Part shown: positions 54,691-61,558 of the stretch, piece by piece
How positions within the stretch are numbered: position 1 is the stretch's first letter
How the letters are laid out: each line of letters begins with the position of its first letter
Origin: Methylophilaceae bacterium
GTDB lineage: Bacteria; Pseudomonadota; Gammaproteobacteria; Burkholderiales; Methylophilaceae
Reading direction: 5' to 3'
DNA: 61,558 nt
NCBI GenBank assembly: GCA_947451235.1
Contig: CANFZA010000001.1
Span: forward strand, 72,991-134,548
Program-made: the position numbers and the translations under genes
The notes under the pieces: model-generated
Told to the model about the DNA's origin: nothing
The model's database searches: none
The model's input: only the letters and a program-made list of their open reading frames with translations

Positions 54691-55329
54691 TTAATCTTCA
54701 GAAAAGCGTTGCTCTAAAAACGGATCGGCATAATTATGGTAACCACGCATTTCCCAAAAACCCAGCTTATCTTCGGCATGTAATTCTATGGCTTTCAGCC
54801 ATTTTGCACCTTTCCAGGCATAGCGTTTTGGCACTATCATCCTGGCAGGCGCGCCGTGTTCTCGGGTTAATGCTTGGCCTAATACAGAATGCGCCACCAG
54901 CACATCATCCTCTAGCAAAGCGTCTAAATTGAGATTGGTGGTGTAGCCGTCATAGCCATGTAAAGTCACGAATTTTGCGCTGGATAAAGGCACGGCCAAA
55001 TTTAAAATATCTTGCGCACGCACGCCTTGCCAATCCATATCCAGCTGGCTCCAGCGCGTCACACAATGAAAGTCAGAAACATCCGTCGTTTGCGTGAGCG
55101 CTTCAAAGGCAGCCCAATTTAGATTGATTTCTTTTTCTACTAAACCATATATGCGAAGTGACCAATCTGCTTTATCAATACTAGGCTGCAGGCCAATATT
55201 CAGTACCGGAAAGTTTTTAACTTCAGTTTGACCAGTCGGAACACGATTATTAGCATTCGTTTTGCCAGGCTTATTGCCTTGTTGTGCAATAGCAGTTTTA
55301 CCTGCAATAATCTTTAACCAATCCGCCAT
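54691..55329 (-). CDS. Sulfite-oxidase-like molybdopterin oxidoreductase
   Basis: A 212-residue protein of the sulfite-oxidase/YedY-like (COG2041) fold: IYGLVEKEINLNWAAFEAL, the molybdenum-ligand Cys in DFHCVTRWSQLDMDWQGV, then GYTTNL and the GAPARMIVPKRYAWKGAKWLKAIEL pterin-binding region. No Tat or Sec signal is visible at the N-terminus, so it looks cytoplasmic. The substrate is unknown. The neighbouring modABC operon supplies the metal, which fits. It lies 23 bases after lspA and ends the lspA-side transcript. Confidence 0.87.
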   Translation of the reverse strand: MADWLKIIAGKTAIAQQGNKPGKTNANNRVPTGQTEVKNFPVLNIGLQPSIDKADWSLRIYGLVEKEINLNWAAFEALTQTTDVSDFHCVTRWSQLDMDWQGVRAQDILNLAVPLSSAKFVTLHGYDGYTTNLNLDALLEDDVLVAHSVLGQALTREHGAPARMIVPKRYAWKGAKWLKAIELHAEDKLGFWEMRGYHNYADPFLEQRFSED

Positions 55330-55352
55330 TTGAATTCCAACTTATTGATGCA

Positions 55353-55853
55353 TTAACTATTTATTTTTGTGGCGTTTTTTTTAAAACTGTCCAATAATAA
55401 ACAAGCCACGCCTACGCATATTGCGCTGTCGGCTACGTTAAAAGCGGGCCAATAAACATTGTGATAATGAAAGTTTAAAAAATCGACCACGTAACCTAAT
55501 GTAACGCGATCGTAAAAGTTACCGATTGCCCCACCCAACACTAAGGCTAAGCCCAAGCAAAAAAGTTTCTCTGTAGCGTGTTTAATAATCAAATAACTAA
55601 TCACAATGATTGCCACCACAGAAACACCATTAAAAAATAGCTTTTGCCAACCGCCAGCATCGGCCAAAAAGCCAAACGCAGAGCCTTGGTTGTGGTAGCG
55701 CACTAAATCAAAATAGCTGGTAATGGTCAACATATCGCCATAAGAAAAAGCATTTTGCACTAAATGTTTAGTGCAAAGATCGACAGCAATAATGATTGCG
55801 CTAATGCTGAACCAACGAAATAGTTGCATGGTTTGAGTTGGAAGTTTAGGCAT
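55353..55853 (-). CDS. lspA: Lipoprotein signal peptidase (signal peptidase II)
   Basis: A 166-residue four-helix membrane aspartyl protease that cleaves prolipoproteins. The catalytic Asp motifs are GNFYDRVTLGYVVDFL and FNVADSAICVG; the DLVRYHNQGSAFGFL region is also conserved. It starts 2 bases after ileS ends and follows the classic ribF-ileS-lspA order. Confidence 0.96.
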   Translation of the reverse strand: MPKLPTQTMQLFRWFSISAIIIAVDLCTKHLVQNAFSYGDMLTITSYFDLVRYHNQGSAFGFLADAGGWQKLFFNGVSVVAIIVISYLIIKHATEKLFCLGLALVLGGAIGNFYDRVTLGYVVDFLNFHYHNVYWPAFNVADSAICVGVACLLLDSFKKNATKINS

Positions 55854-55855
55854 AA

Positions 55856-58711
55856 TTAAGCAAAACTTCTTTCTTCGCCAGCGCCAAATAAGTTACTTAC
55901 ACAACGGTTGCAAATGCTTGGATGCTCTGCATGTGCGCCAACGTCAGCGCGATAATGCCAGCAACGGCCACATTTAACATGCGTGCTTGGCTTAACAAAT
56001 ATTCTTTGCTCGGCTTCTGTGGCTACTTTAGTCACTTTAGCGCTTGAAACTATCATCACAAAGCGCAAATCTTCAGCCAAACTGTTGAGCGCCTCAAACG
56101 TCGCATCCGTAGCATAAAATTCCAGCTCAGCTTGTAATGACGAACCCACTTGCCCGGCAGTGCGCAACACTTCAATTTCTTTGGTTGATAAGCCACGTGC
56201 AACAATCACCGCCTCCCAAACAGCAAGACGCTCTGCACTTAAACCGTGCGCAGGCAAGGCGTACCAAACATCTTCAAACACGGTTTTATTGGCATCTAAG
56301 CCTAGCGATTCCCAAATTTCATTGGCGGTAAAACTTAAAATTGGTGCCATTAAACGCATCATAGATTGCGTAATGTGATGCAAAGCACTTTGCGCCGCAC
56401 GACGTGCATGTGAAGTTTCGCCAGCGGTATATAAACGGTCTTTAAGAATATCTAAATAAAAACTGCCTAAATCGTCCGAACAAAAACTGACGAATTTTTG
56501 TACTGCAAAATGGAATTCATAGTTATCGTAATCTTGCAGAATGCCAGTTTGCAATTTTTCGGTTAAATGCAGCGCGTATTGGTCAATTTCTAACCACTCG
56601 CTCACAGGCAATAAATCTTTAGCCTCATCAAAATCAGCTAAATTTGCCAGCAAAAATTTCATAGTATTGCGAATACGGCGATAGCTTTCTGACACGCGTT
56701 TTAGAATTTCATCAGAAATCGTCAACTCGCCAGAATAGTCAGTAGAGGCGGCCCACAGGCGCAGAATATCCGCACCGTAAGTGTCCATCACTTTTTGCGG
56801 CGCAACTACATTGCCTTTAGATTTACTCATTTTGTGGCCAGCGCCATCCACCACAAAACCGTGCGTTAATAAGGCCTTGTAAGGCGCACGAGCATCAATC
56901 GCACAGCCAGTCAACAGGCTAGATTGGAACCAACCGCGATGCTGATCTGAACCTTCTAAATACAAATCTGCTGGAAACTGTAACTCTGGGCGACGTTTAA
57001 GCACGGCCGCATGCGTTGCGCCAGAATCAAACCAAACATCTAGCGTATACGTCACTTTTTTATAATCAGCGGCATTTTCTGGCGCATATTCGGCTAAATA
57101 AGCCGCGCCATCTAAACTGAACCAAGCTTCAACGCCTTGCGCTTCTACCAATAAAGCGGCACGTTCTAGCAGTGGCATCGTTTGTGGATGCGGCTCGCCA
57201 GTTTCTTTATGCACAAATAATGGCATAGGCACGCCCCAGTTACGTTGGCGCGATACACACCAATCTGGGCGATTTTTAATCATCGCTTCTAAGCGCGCAC
57301 GACCCCAAGCTGGGAAAAAGGTAGTTTCATCGACTGCTTTGTTGGCTAATTCACGCAAACTATTGCCAGAAACGCCTTCGGTGTTCATGCCAACAAACCA
57401 TTGATGCGTCGCCAATTGCATTAACGGCGTTTTATGGCGCCAGCAATGTGGAAAACTGTGATTTAAACGTGCGCTAGCCAATAAATTGCCAGTTTCTAGC
57501 ATGGCCGCCAAGATAATTTTGTTTGCGTCTTGTCTACTTAAACCGCGAATCGCCTCGAACTCAACCAATTCACTATTGAAAAACTTACCATCTCCGCCCA
57601 TTAAAATACGTGGCTTTTCGTTAGGGTAAGTCGCTTTCATCACCAGCCAGTCATCGTTACCGTGAGCGGCGGCGGTGTGGACTAAGCCAGTACCAGCTTC
57701 GGTGGTGACGTGATCGCCGCAAATGATAGGCACTTGGCGGTTGTCGAATGGATGTTGTAATAACAAACCTTTTAAAGCTTCACCTTTGCAACTTGCAAGC
57801 ACGCTAGTATTTTCTTCGCCATAGCGTGCCAATGTACTTTGCGCCAAATCATGGGCAAGAATCAGCAAGCCCTTGCTGGTTTTTAGTAAATCATAATCAA
57901 ACTCAGGATGCACGCTTACAGCTTGGTTGGCAGGCAATGTCCAAGGCGTTGTTGTCCAAATAACAGCATAAGCATCGGCGGTAATTTCAACAGCAAATGC
58001 CAAACTCAAAGCGGCTTTATTGGCTACTTTAAAGCCCACATCGATCTGCGGCGAATTCACATCTTCATATTCAACTTCGGCCTCAGCCAAAGCAGAACCG
58101 CAATCTACACACCAATGCACAGGTTTGCTACCTTGATACAAATAGCCATTTTTATAGATTTCACCCAAAGCGCGCATGATGTCGGCCTCGGTTTTAAAAT
58201 CCATGGTCAAATATGGATTATCCCAATCGCCCAATACACCTAAGCGAATAAAATCTTTCTTTTGGCGCGCCACTTGTTCAGCGGCATATTCGCGGCAAAG
58301 CTCACGAAATTTAGCCGGATCAATATTTTTGCCATGATTTTTTTCTACCACCAACTCAATCGGCAAGCCGTGGCAATCCCAACCTGGTACATAAGGCGCA
58401 TCAAAACCGCTTAGCGTTTTCGATTTAACAATGATGTCTTTTAAGATTTTATTCACCGCATGTCCAATGTGAATATCACCGTTTGCATACGGTGGGCCAT
58501 CATGCAGAATGAATTTTTTAGCGCCTTTGCGTGATGTGCGAATACGCTCATAGAGCTGCTTGTCCGTCCATTGTTTTAGCCAAGCAGGTTCGCGTTTGGC
58601 TAAATCGCCACGCATGGGAAACGTGGTTTCTGGTAAGTTTAATTTGTATTTGTTATTTTCTTGGTTTGTTTCGTCTGTCATTTTTTTACTTTTCTTCCAC
58701 TTTTCCAGCAC
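55856..58711 (-). CDS. ileS: Isoleucyl-tRNA synthetase
   Basis: Class I aminoacyl-tRNA synthetase with proofreading. It has the HIGH motif in [10 protein letters not shown], the CP1 editing domain (about 200-400; TTTPWTLPA), the KMSKS loop [14 protein letters not shown], and a C-terminal zinc finger [10 protein letters not shown] ... CNRCVSNL. The longest frame starts at 58711, but ATG at 58681 ([10 protein letters not shown]) is the likely start, giving about 941 residues. Part of the murJ-ribF-ileS-lspA cluster. Confidence 0.97.
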   Translation of the reverse strand: MLEKWKKSKKMTDETNQENNKYKLNLPETTFPMRGDLAKREPAWLKQWTDKQLYERIRTSRKGAKKFILHDGPPYANGDIHIGHAVNKILKDIIVKSKTLSGFDAPYVPGWDCHGLPIELVVEKNHGKNIDPAKFRELCREYAAEQVARQKKDFIRLGVLGDWDNPYLTMDFKTEADIMRALGEIYKNGYLYQGSKPVHWCVDCGSALAEAEVEYEDVNSPQIDVGFKVANKAALSLAFAVEITADAYAVIWTTTPWTLPANQAVSVHPEFDYDLLKTSKGLLILAHDLAQSTLARYGEENTSVLASCKGEALKGLLLQHPFDNRQVPIICGDHVTTEAGTGLVHTAAAHGNDDWLVMKATYPNEKPRILMGGDGKFFNSELVEFEAIRGLSRQDANKIILAAMLETGNLLASARLNHSFPHCWRHKTPLMQLATHQWFVGMNTEGVSGNSLRELANKAVDETTFFPAWGRARLEAMIKNRPDWCVSRQRNWGVPMPLFVHKETGEPHPQTMPLLERAALLVEAQGVEAWFSLDGAAYLAEYAPENAADYKKVTYTLDVWFDSGATHAAVLKRRPELQFPADLYLEGSDQHRGWFQSSLLTGCAIDARAPYKALLTHGFVVDGAGHKMSKSKGNVVAPQKVMDTYGADILRLWAASTDYSGELTISDEILKRVSESYRRIRNTMKFLLANLADFDEAKDLLPVSEWLEIDQYALHLTEKLQTGILQDYDNYEFHFAVQKFVSFCSDDLGSFYLDILKDRLYTAGETSHARRAAQSALHHITQSMMRLMAPILSFTANEIWESLGLDANKTVFEDVWYALPAHGLSAERLAVWEAVIVARGLSTKEIEVLRTAGQVGSSLQAELEFYATDATFEALNSLAEDLRFVMIVSSAKVTKVATEAEQRIFVKPSTHVKCGRCWHYRADVGAHAEHPSICNRCVSNLFGAGEERSFA

Positions 58712-58733
58712 ATCTCATTTTTGTCATTCTCGC

Positions 58734-59657
58734 CTACGCGGAAACGACGGATTTAAAAAACTCGCGCGCAACCAAAACATCAGCCGCAATCTGCGCTTTT
58801 AAGGCATCTAAACTTTCAAACTTCATTTCATCGCGTATCTTATGCAAAAACTCTACTCGCACATGCTGGCCATATAAATCAGCATCAAAATCAAGTACAT
58901 GCACTTCTAACATTAATTTTGGCACACCAGCTATGGTTGGCCGAACGCCTAAATTGGCGACACTATTTCGCCCATCTAATTTTACCGCATAAACCCCAGT
59001 CAGGGCAGGCCGCTCATGCCGCATATGCACATTGGCGGTAGGAAACCCTAGTTGACGACCGCGTTTAGCGCCATGCACCACTTTACCGCTGATGCTGTAG
59101 GGACGACCTAGCAATAGCGCCGCTTCCTGCAAATTTCCAGCCGCTAAAGACTGGCGAACACGCGTACTTGAAACGCGGCTAGCGATTGCGCTATTCGTTT
59201 CTAAATCAACCTGTGGCAGGCTGATTAAATTAAATTTAGCGGCCACAAAATCGGCAACAGAGCCTGTACGCTTGGCACCAAATCTAAAATCTTCGCCCAC
59301 TAAAACAGCCTGCGCATTAAGCGCTTCACGCAAAATATTTTGCATAAATTCAGCAGCCGTTACTTTTGCAAAACGCTGATTAAAGCGACATACATACACG
59401 CGATCTATGCCAGCTGATTCAAAATATTCTAATTTCTCACGTATCGAGCAAAGCCGCGCGGGCGCACTTTCTGGCGTAAAAAACTCGCGTGGGTGCGGCT
59501 CAAACGTCATTACGGCAGAAGTTAAGTTAAGTGCTTTTGCGGTTTCTGTGAGCTTTTTTAATAGCGCTTGATGGCCTAAATGCATGCCGTCAAAATTGCC
59601 GATGGCAATGGCGCAGGCGGCTTGCAGGCTTGTTGGAATATGTCGAAAAACTTGCAT
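58734..59657 (-). CDS. ribF: Bifunctional riboflavin kinase / FAD synthetase
   Basis: Makes FMN and FAD. The N-terminal adenylyltransferase has IGNFDGMHLGHQALL (HxGH near 27) and VRVYVCRF-type RVYVCRFNQRFA; the C-terminal flavokinase (about 185-300) has GRPYSISGKVVHGAKRGRQLGFPTANV. 307 residues is normal. Its ATG directly abuts the murJ stop (zero spacing), suggesting translational coupling. Confidence 0.96.
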   Translation of the reverse strand: MQVFRHIPTSLQAACAIAIGNFDGMHLGHQALLKKLTETAKALNLTSAVMTFEPHPREFFTPESAPARLCSIREKLEYFESAGIDRVYVCRFNQRFAKVTAAEFMQNILREALNAQAVLVGEDFRFGAKRTGSVADFVAAKFNLISLPQVDLETNSAIASRVSSTRVRQSLAAGNLQEAALLLGRPYSISGKVVHGAKRGRQLGFPTANVHMRHERPALTGVYAVKLDGRNSVANLGVRPTIAGVPKLMLEVHVLDFDADLYGQHVRVEFLHKIRDEMKFESLDALKAQIAADVLVAREFFKSVVSA

Positions 59658-61202
59658 TTAACGCTCCACTCTACGAATGTAATCTCGCGGCCTAAAACCA
59701 AGCAACATCAATGTGGCAAAATAACTGATGCCGCCTAGCGCCACCAAACCAGTGAGATAGCCCAAGCGCTTCATTAGGCCAAAAGTGAGCCATGCGCCAG
59801 TATCACCCATAGCAAAATAAAGCGTAACGCCCATCACGCTTAAGGCCAGCGACAACTTAATTAAAAAACTAAACCAACCAGCTTGCGGCTGGTAGATATT
59901 GGTTTTACGCAAATAATAATAAAGTAACGAGGCATTAATGCAAGCGCCTAAACCAATCGCTAAGGCCAAACCAGCATGTTGCAAATGCAATATAAATACA
60001 AATAAAACATTCATTAGCTGCGTAACCACCAGCGTGAAAACAGCGATTTTGACCGGCGTTTTAATATTTTGCCGCGCATAGAAACCTGGCGCTAATATTT
60101 TAACCAGAATCAATCCGATTAAACCTACGCTATAAGCCACTAGCGCTTGCTGCGTCATACTCACATCTAACGCGGAAAATTTCCCATAATGGAATAATGC
60201 GGTGACTAATGGCCGCGCCAAAACTGCCAAAGCAACTGCGGCCGGCGCTGCCAAAATAAAGGTTAAACGCAAACCCCAATCCAGCAATTGTGAGTATTCA
60301 CCTTCATCCTTACCCGCATAGGCCTTAGATAAGCTAGGCAACAATATTGTGCCTAAGGCCACGCCTAACACACCGGTAGGAAACTCCATGAGACGATCCG
60401 CATAATATAGCCAGCTCACGCTACCTGTGGCTAAAAACGAGGCGAATATGGTGTTGGTAATCATGGAAATCTGCGCAACAGACACGCCTAAAATTGCCGG
60501 CCCCATGAGTTTTAATATGCGCCAAACACCATCATCATTTTGGTGTAAATCAAATTTTGGCAACAAACCTATCTGTTTTAAAAATGGGATTTGAAAGGCT
60601 AATTGTAAAAATCCACCAAAAAACACTGCCCAAGCCAACACTTTAATTGGCTCGGCAAAATGATCTGCAAAAAATAACACTGCAACTATCATGGAAACAT
60701 TCAGCCACACTGGCGTAAATGCAGGAATGCCAAATTTATTGTAAGTATTGAGCACGCCGCCAGCCATTGACACTAGTGAGATAAAGAAAATATAAGGGAA
60801 AGTGATGCGTAGCAATTCAACCGTCAATTGCATCTTAGGTAGGTCTGCTGTGAAGCCTGGCGCAATTAACGCCACAATCCAAGGCGCGGCCAGCATGCCT
60901 AATAAAGTAACCGCCACTAATATCAAACCTAACCAAGTCGCTACGCGATTTATTAAATAATGTGTGTCATCAAAACTACGCTGGCTTTTATATTCAGCCA
61001 AAATTGGCACAAAAGCCTGACTAAAAGCACCTTCGGCCGAAACGCGGCGTAACAAGTTAGGGATTTTGAACGCCACAATAAAAGCATCGCTTAATATGCC
61101 TGCACCAAACACCCGTGCAATAAGCGTATCGCGCACAAATCCTAAGATGCGCGAGACAAATGTCATGCTGCCAACTTTTGCGAGCGCTTTAAGTAGATTC
61201 AT
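59658..61202 (-). CDS. murJ: Lipid II flippase MurJ
   Basis: Exports lipid II for peptidoglycan synthesis. A 514-residue MOP-superfamily protein with 14 membrane helices; the N-terminal MTFVSRILGFVRDTLIARVFGAG and RRVSAEGAFSQAFVPILAEY are strongly conserved, as is PTGVLGVALGTILLPSLSKAYA. It faces rpsT divergently, as in many betaproteobacteria, and leads the ribF-ileS-lspA genes. Confidence 0.96.
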   Translation of the reverse strand: MNLLKALAKVGSMTFVSRILGFVRDTLIARVFGAGILSDAFIVAFKIPNLLRRVSAEGAFSQAFVPILAEYKSQRSFDDTHYLINRVATWLGLILVAVTLLGMLAAPWIVALIAPGFTADLPKMQLTVELLRITFPYIFFISLVSMAGGVLNTYNKFGIPAFTPVWLNVSMIVAVLFFADHFAEPIKVLAWAVFFGGFLQLAFQIPFLKQIGLLPKFDLHQNDDGVWRILKLMGPAILGVSVAQISMITNTIFASFLATGSVSWLYYADRLMEFPTGVLGVALGTILLPSLSKAYAGKDEGEYSQLLDWGLRLTFILAAPAAVALAVLARPLVTALFHYGKFSALDVSMTQQALVAYSVGLIGLILVKILAPGFYARQNIKTPVKIAVFTLVVTQLMNVLFVFILHLQHAGLALAIGLGACINASLLYYYLRKTNIYQPQAGWFSFLIKLSLALSVMGVTLYFAMGDTGAWLTFGLMKRLGYLTGLVALGGISYFATLMLLGFRPRDYIRRVER

Positions 61203-61336
61203 GGAGTTTTAGTAAGTGCATGCGCAATTGGTAAAGAATTCTGTAAGAAATAGTGTGAAAAACCAGCCAAAAGTGGATTTTAACATGCTAGTTGTACACT
61301 AGCGATAAATGCATTTGATATTTACTTACTAATAAC

Positions 61337-61365
61337 TTGCAATATGTTTATAAAATAGCTATTAT
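61337..61365 (+). promoter_or_regulatory. Sigma-70 promoter of rpsT
   Basis: TTGCAA (61337-61342), 17-base spacer, TATTAT (61360-61365), with the expected start near 61372 and a 35-base leader to the rpsT ATG. Good match in sequence and spacing. Confidence 0.7.
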
Positions 61366-61406
61366 TATGGGCTTCGTATTTTGAATAGCTCTTAGGAAAA
61401 TCACAG

Positions 61407-61558
61407 ATGGCAAATACCGCACAAGCAAGAAAACGTGCTCGTCAAGCAGTTAAGCAACGCGCTCACAATGCAAGTTTGCGTTCTACTTTGCGTACAGCGA
61501 TTAAAAAAATTATTAAAGCAGTAGAAGCTGGCGATAAAACTGCTGCTACAGCAGCTTA
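61407..61558 (+). CDS. rpsT: 30S ribosomal protein S20 (partial at the window edge)
   Basis: Starts [20 protein letters not shown] and continues with the basic helical S20 sequence ([22 protein letters not shown]) to the window end; about 50 of the usual 86-90 residues are visible. AGGA lies 10 bases before the ATG. The gene binds the 16S rRNA 5' domain. Divergent from murJ, as is common. Confidence 0.95.
   Translation, partial: MANTAQARKRARQAVKQRAHNASLRSTLRTAIKKIIKAVEAGDKTAATAA

Overview
The window looks like a chromosome segment of a betaproteobacterium, most probably a Methylophilaceae (Methylotenera-like) methylotroph. This is inferred from the AT-leaning base composition, the gene families and the conserved blocks (proA-nadD, bioBFHCD, secB-grxC-rhodanese-gpmI-envC, rpsT/murJ-ribF-ileS-lspA). 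No rRNA or tRNA gene and no insertion sequence was seen. One gene (rpsT) runs off the right edge.

Layout. 0-3.8 kb: proline and NAD biosynthesis and an M48 metalloprotease lipoprotein with TPRs, closed by an inverted pair of REP-like hairpins. 3.9-8.6 kb: a complete leftward biotin operon bioB-F-H-C-D. 8.7-16.2 kb: comF and trmL (rightward), the leftward rhodanese-grxC-secB-SH3-gpsA operon, then gpmI-envC. 16.4-20.7 kb: two lipoproteins, a YjbQ protein and clpB behind a sigma-32-type promoter. 20.9-27.9 kb: a leftward signalling operon with a PAS-GGDEF-EAL protein, a PAS protein whose GGDEF domain appears lost, and a large chemoreceptor with repeated HAMP-like units and a C-terminal NWEEF tether. 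27.9-29.26 kb: 1.3 kb with almost no coding capacity, rich in hairpins and ending in a strong leftward intrinsic terminator. 29.3-37.9 kb: a full cbb3 oxidase locus (ccoI-S-N-O-Q-P-G, a FixH-like protein and a TauE/DsbD-like membrane protein). 38-40.9 kb: three exported metal/thiol proteins (BNR-repeat protein, cysteine-headed beta-barrel, TlpA thioredoxin). 41.1-45.5 kb: a second c-di-GMP enzyme and an HD-GYP phosphodiesterase. 45.5-49.8 kb: a TonB-dependent receptor with its own tonB-exbB-exbD. 50-51.9 kb: the redox two-component pair regB/regA. 52-55.3 kb: modABC, a porin remnant and a molybdopterin oxidoreductase. 55.3-61.5 kb: lspA, ileS, ribF, murJ and rpsT.

How it fits together. The region centres on respiration and redox sensing. 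RegB carries the quinone-type GGxxNPF motif and the conserved redox Cys. Two head-to-tail 15-bp sites resembling the RegA/PrrA/RegR box (GCGRC-N5-GNCRC) fill the space between regB and the TonB receptor. A third copy lies between the BNR-repeat and beta-barrel genes beside the cbb3 locus. This suggests a RegA-controlled module linking oxygen respiration to uptake or handling of a metal or cofactor. Molybdate import sits beside a molybdenum enzyme.

A second theme is DNA-level. At least a dozen loci carry short tandem duplications of 12-18 bp. Those inside genes have 15- or 18-bp units and add 5 or 6 residues per copy (RegA, CcoI, TonB, BioC, rhodanese). Most between genes have periods of 14, 16 or 17 bp, although 12-, 15- and 18-bp examples also occur there.
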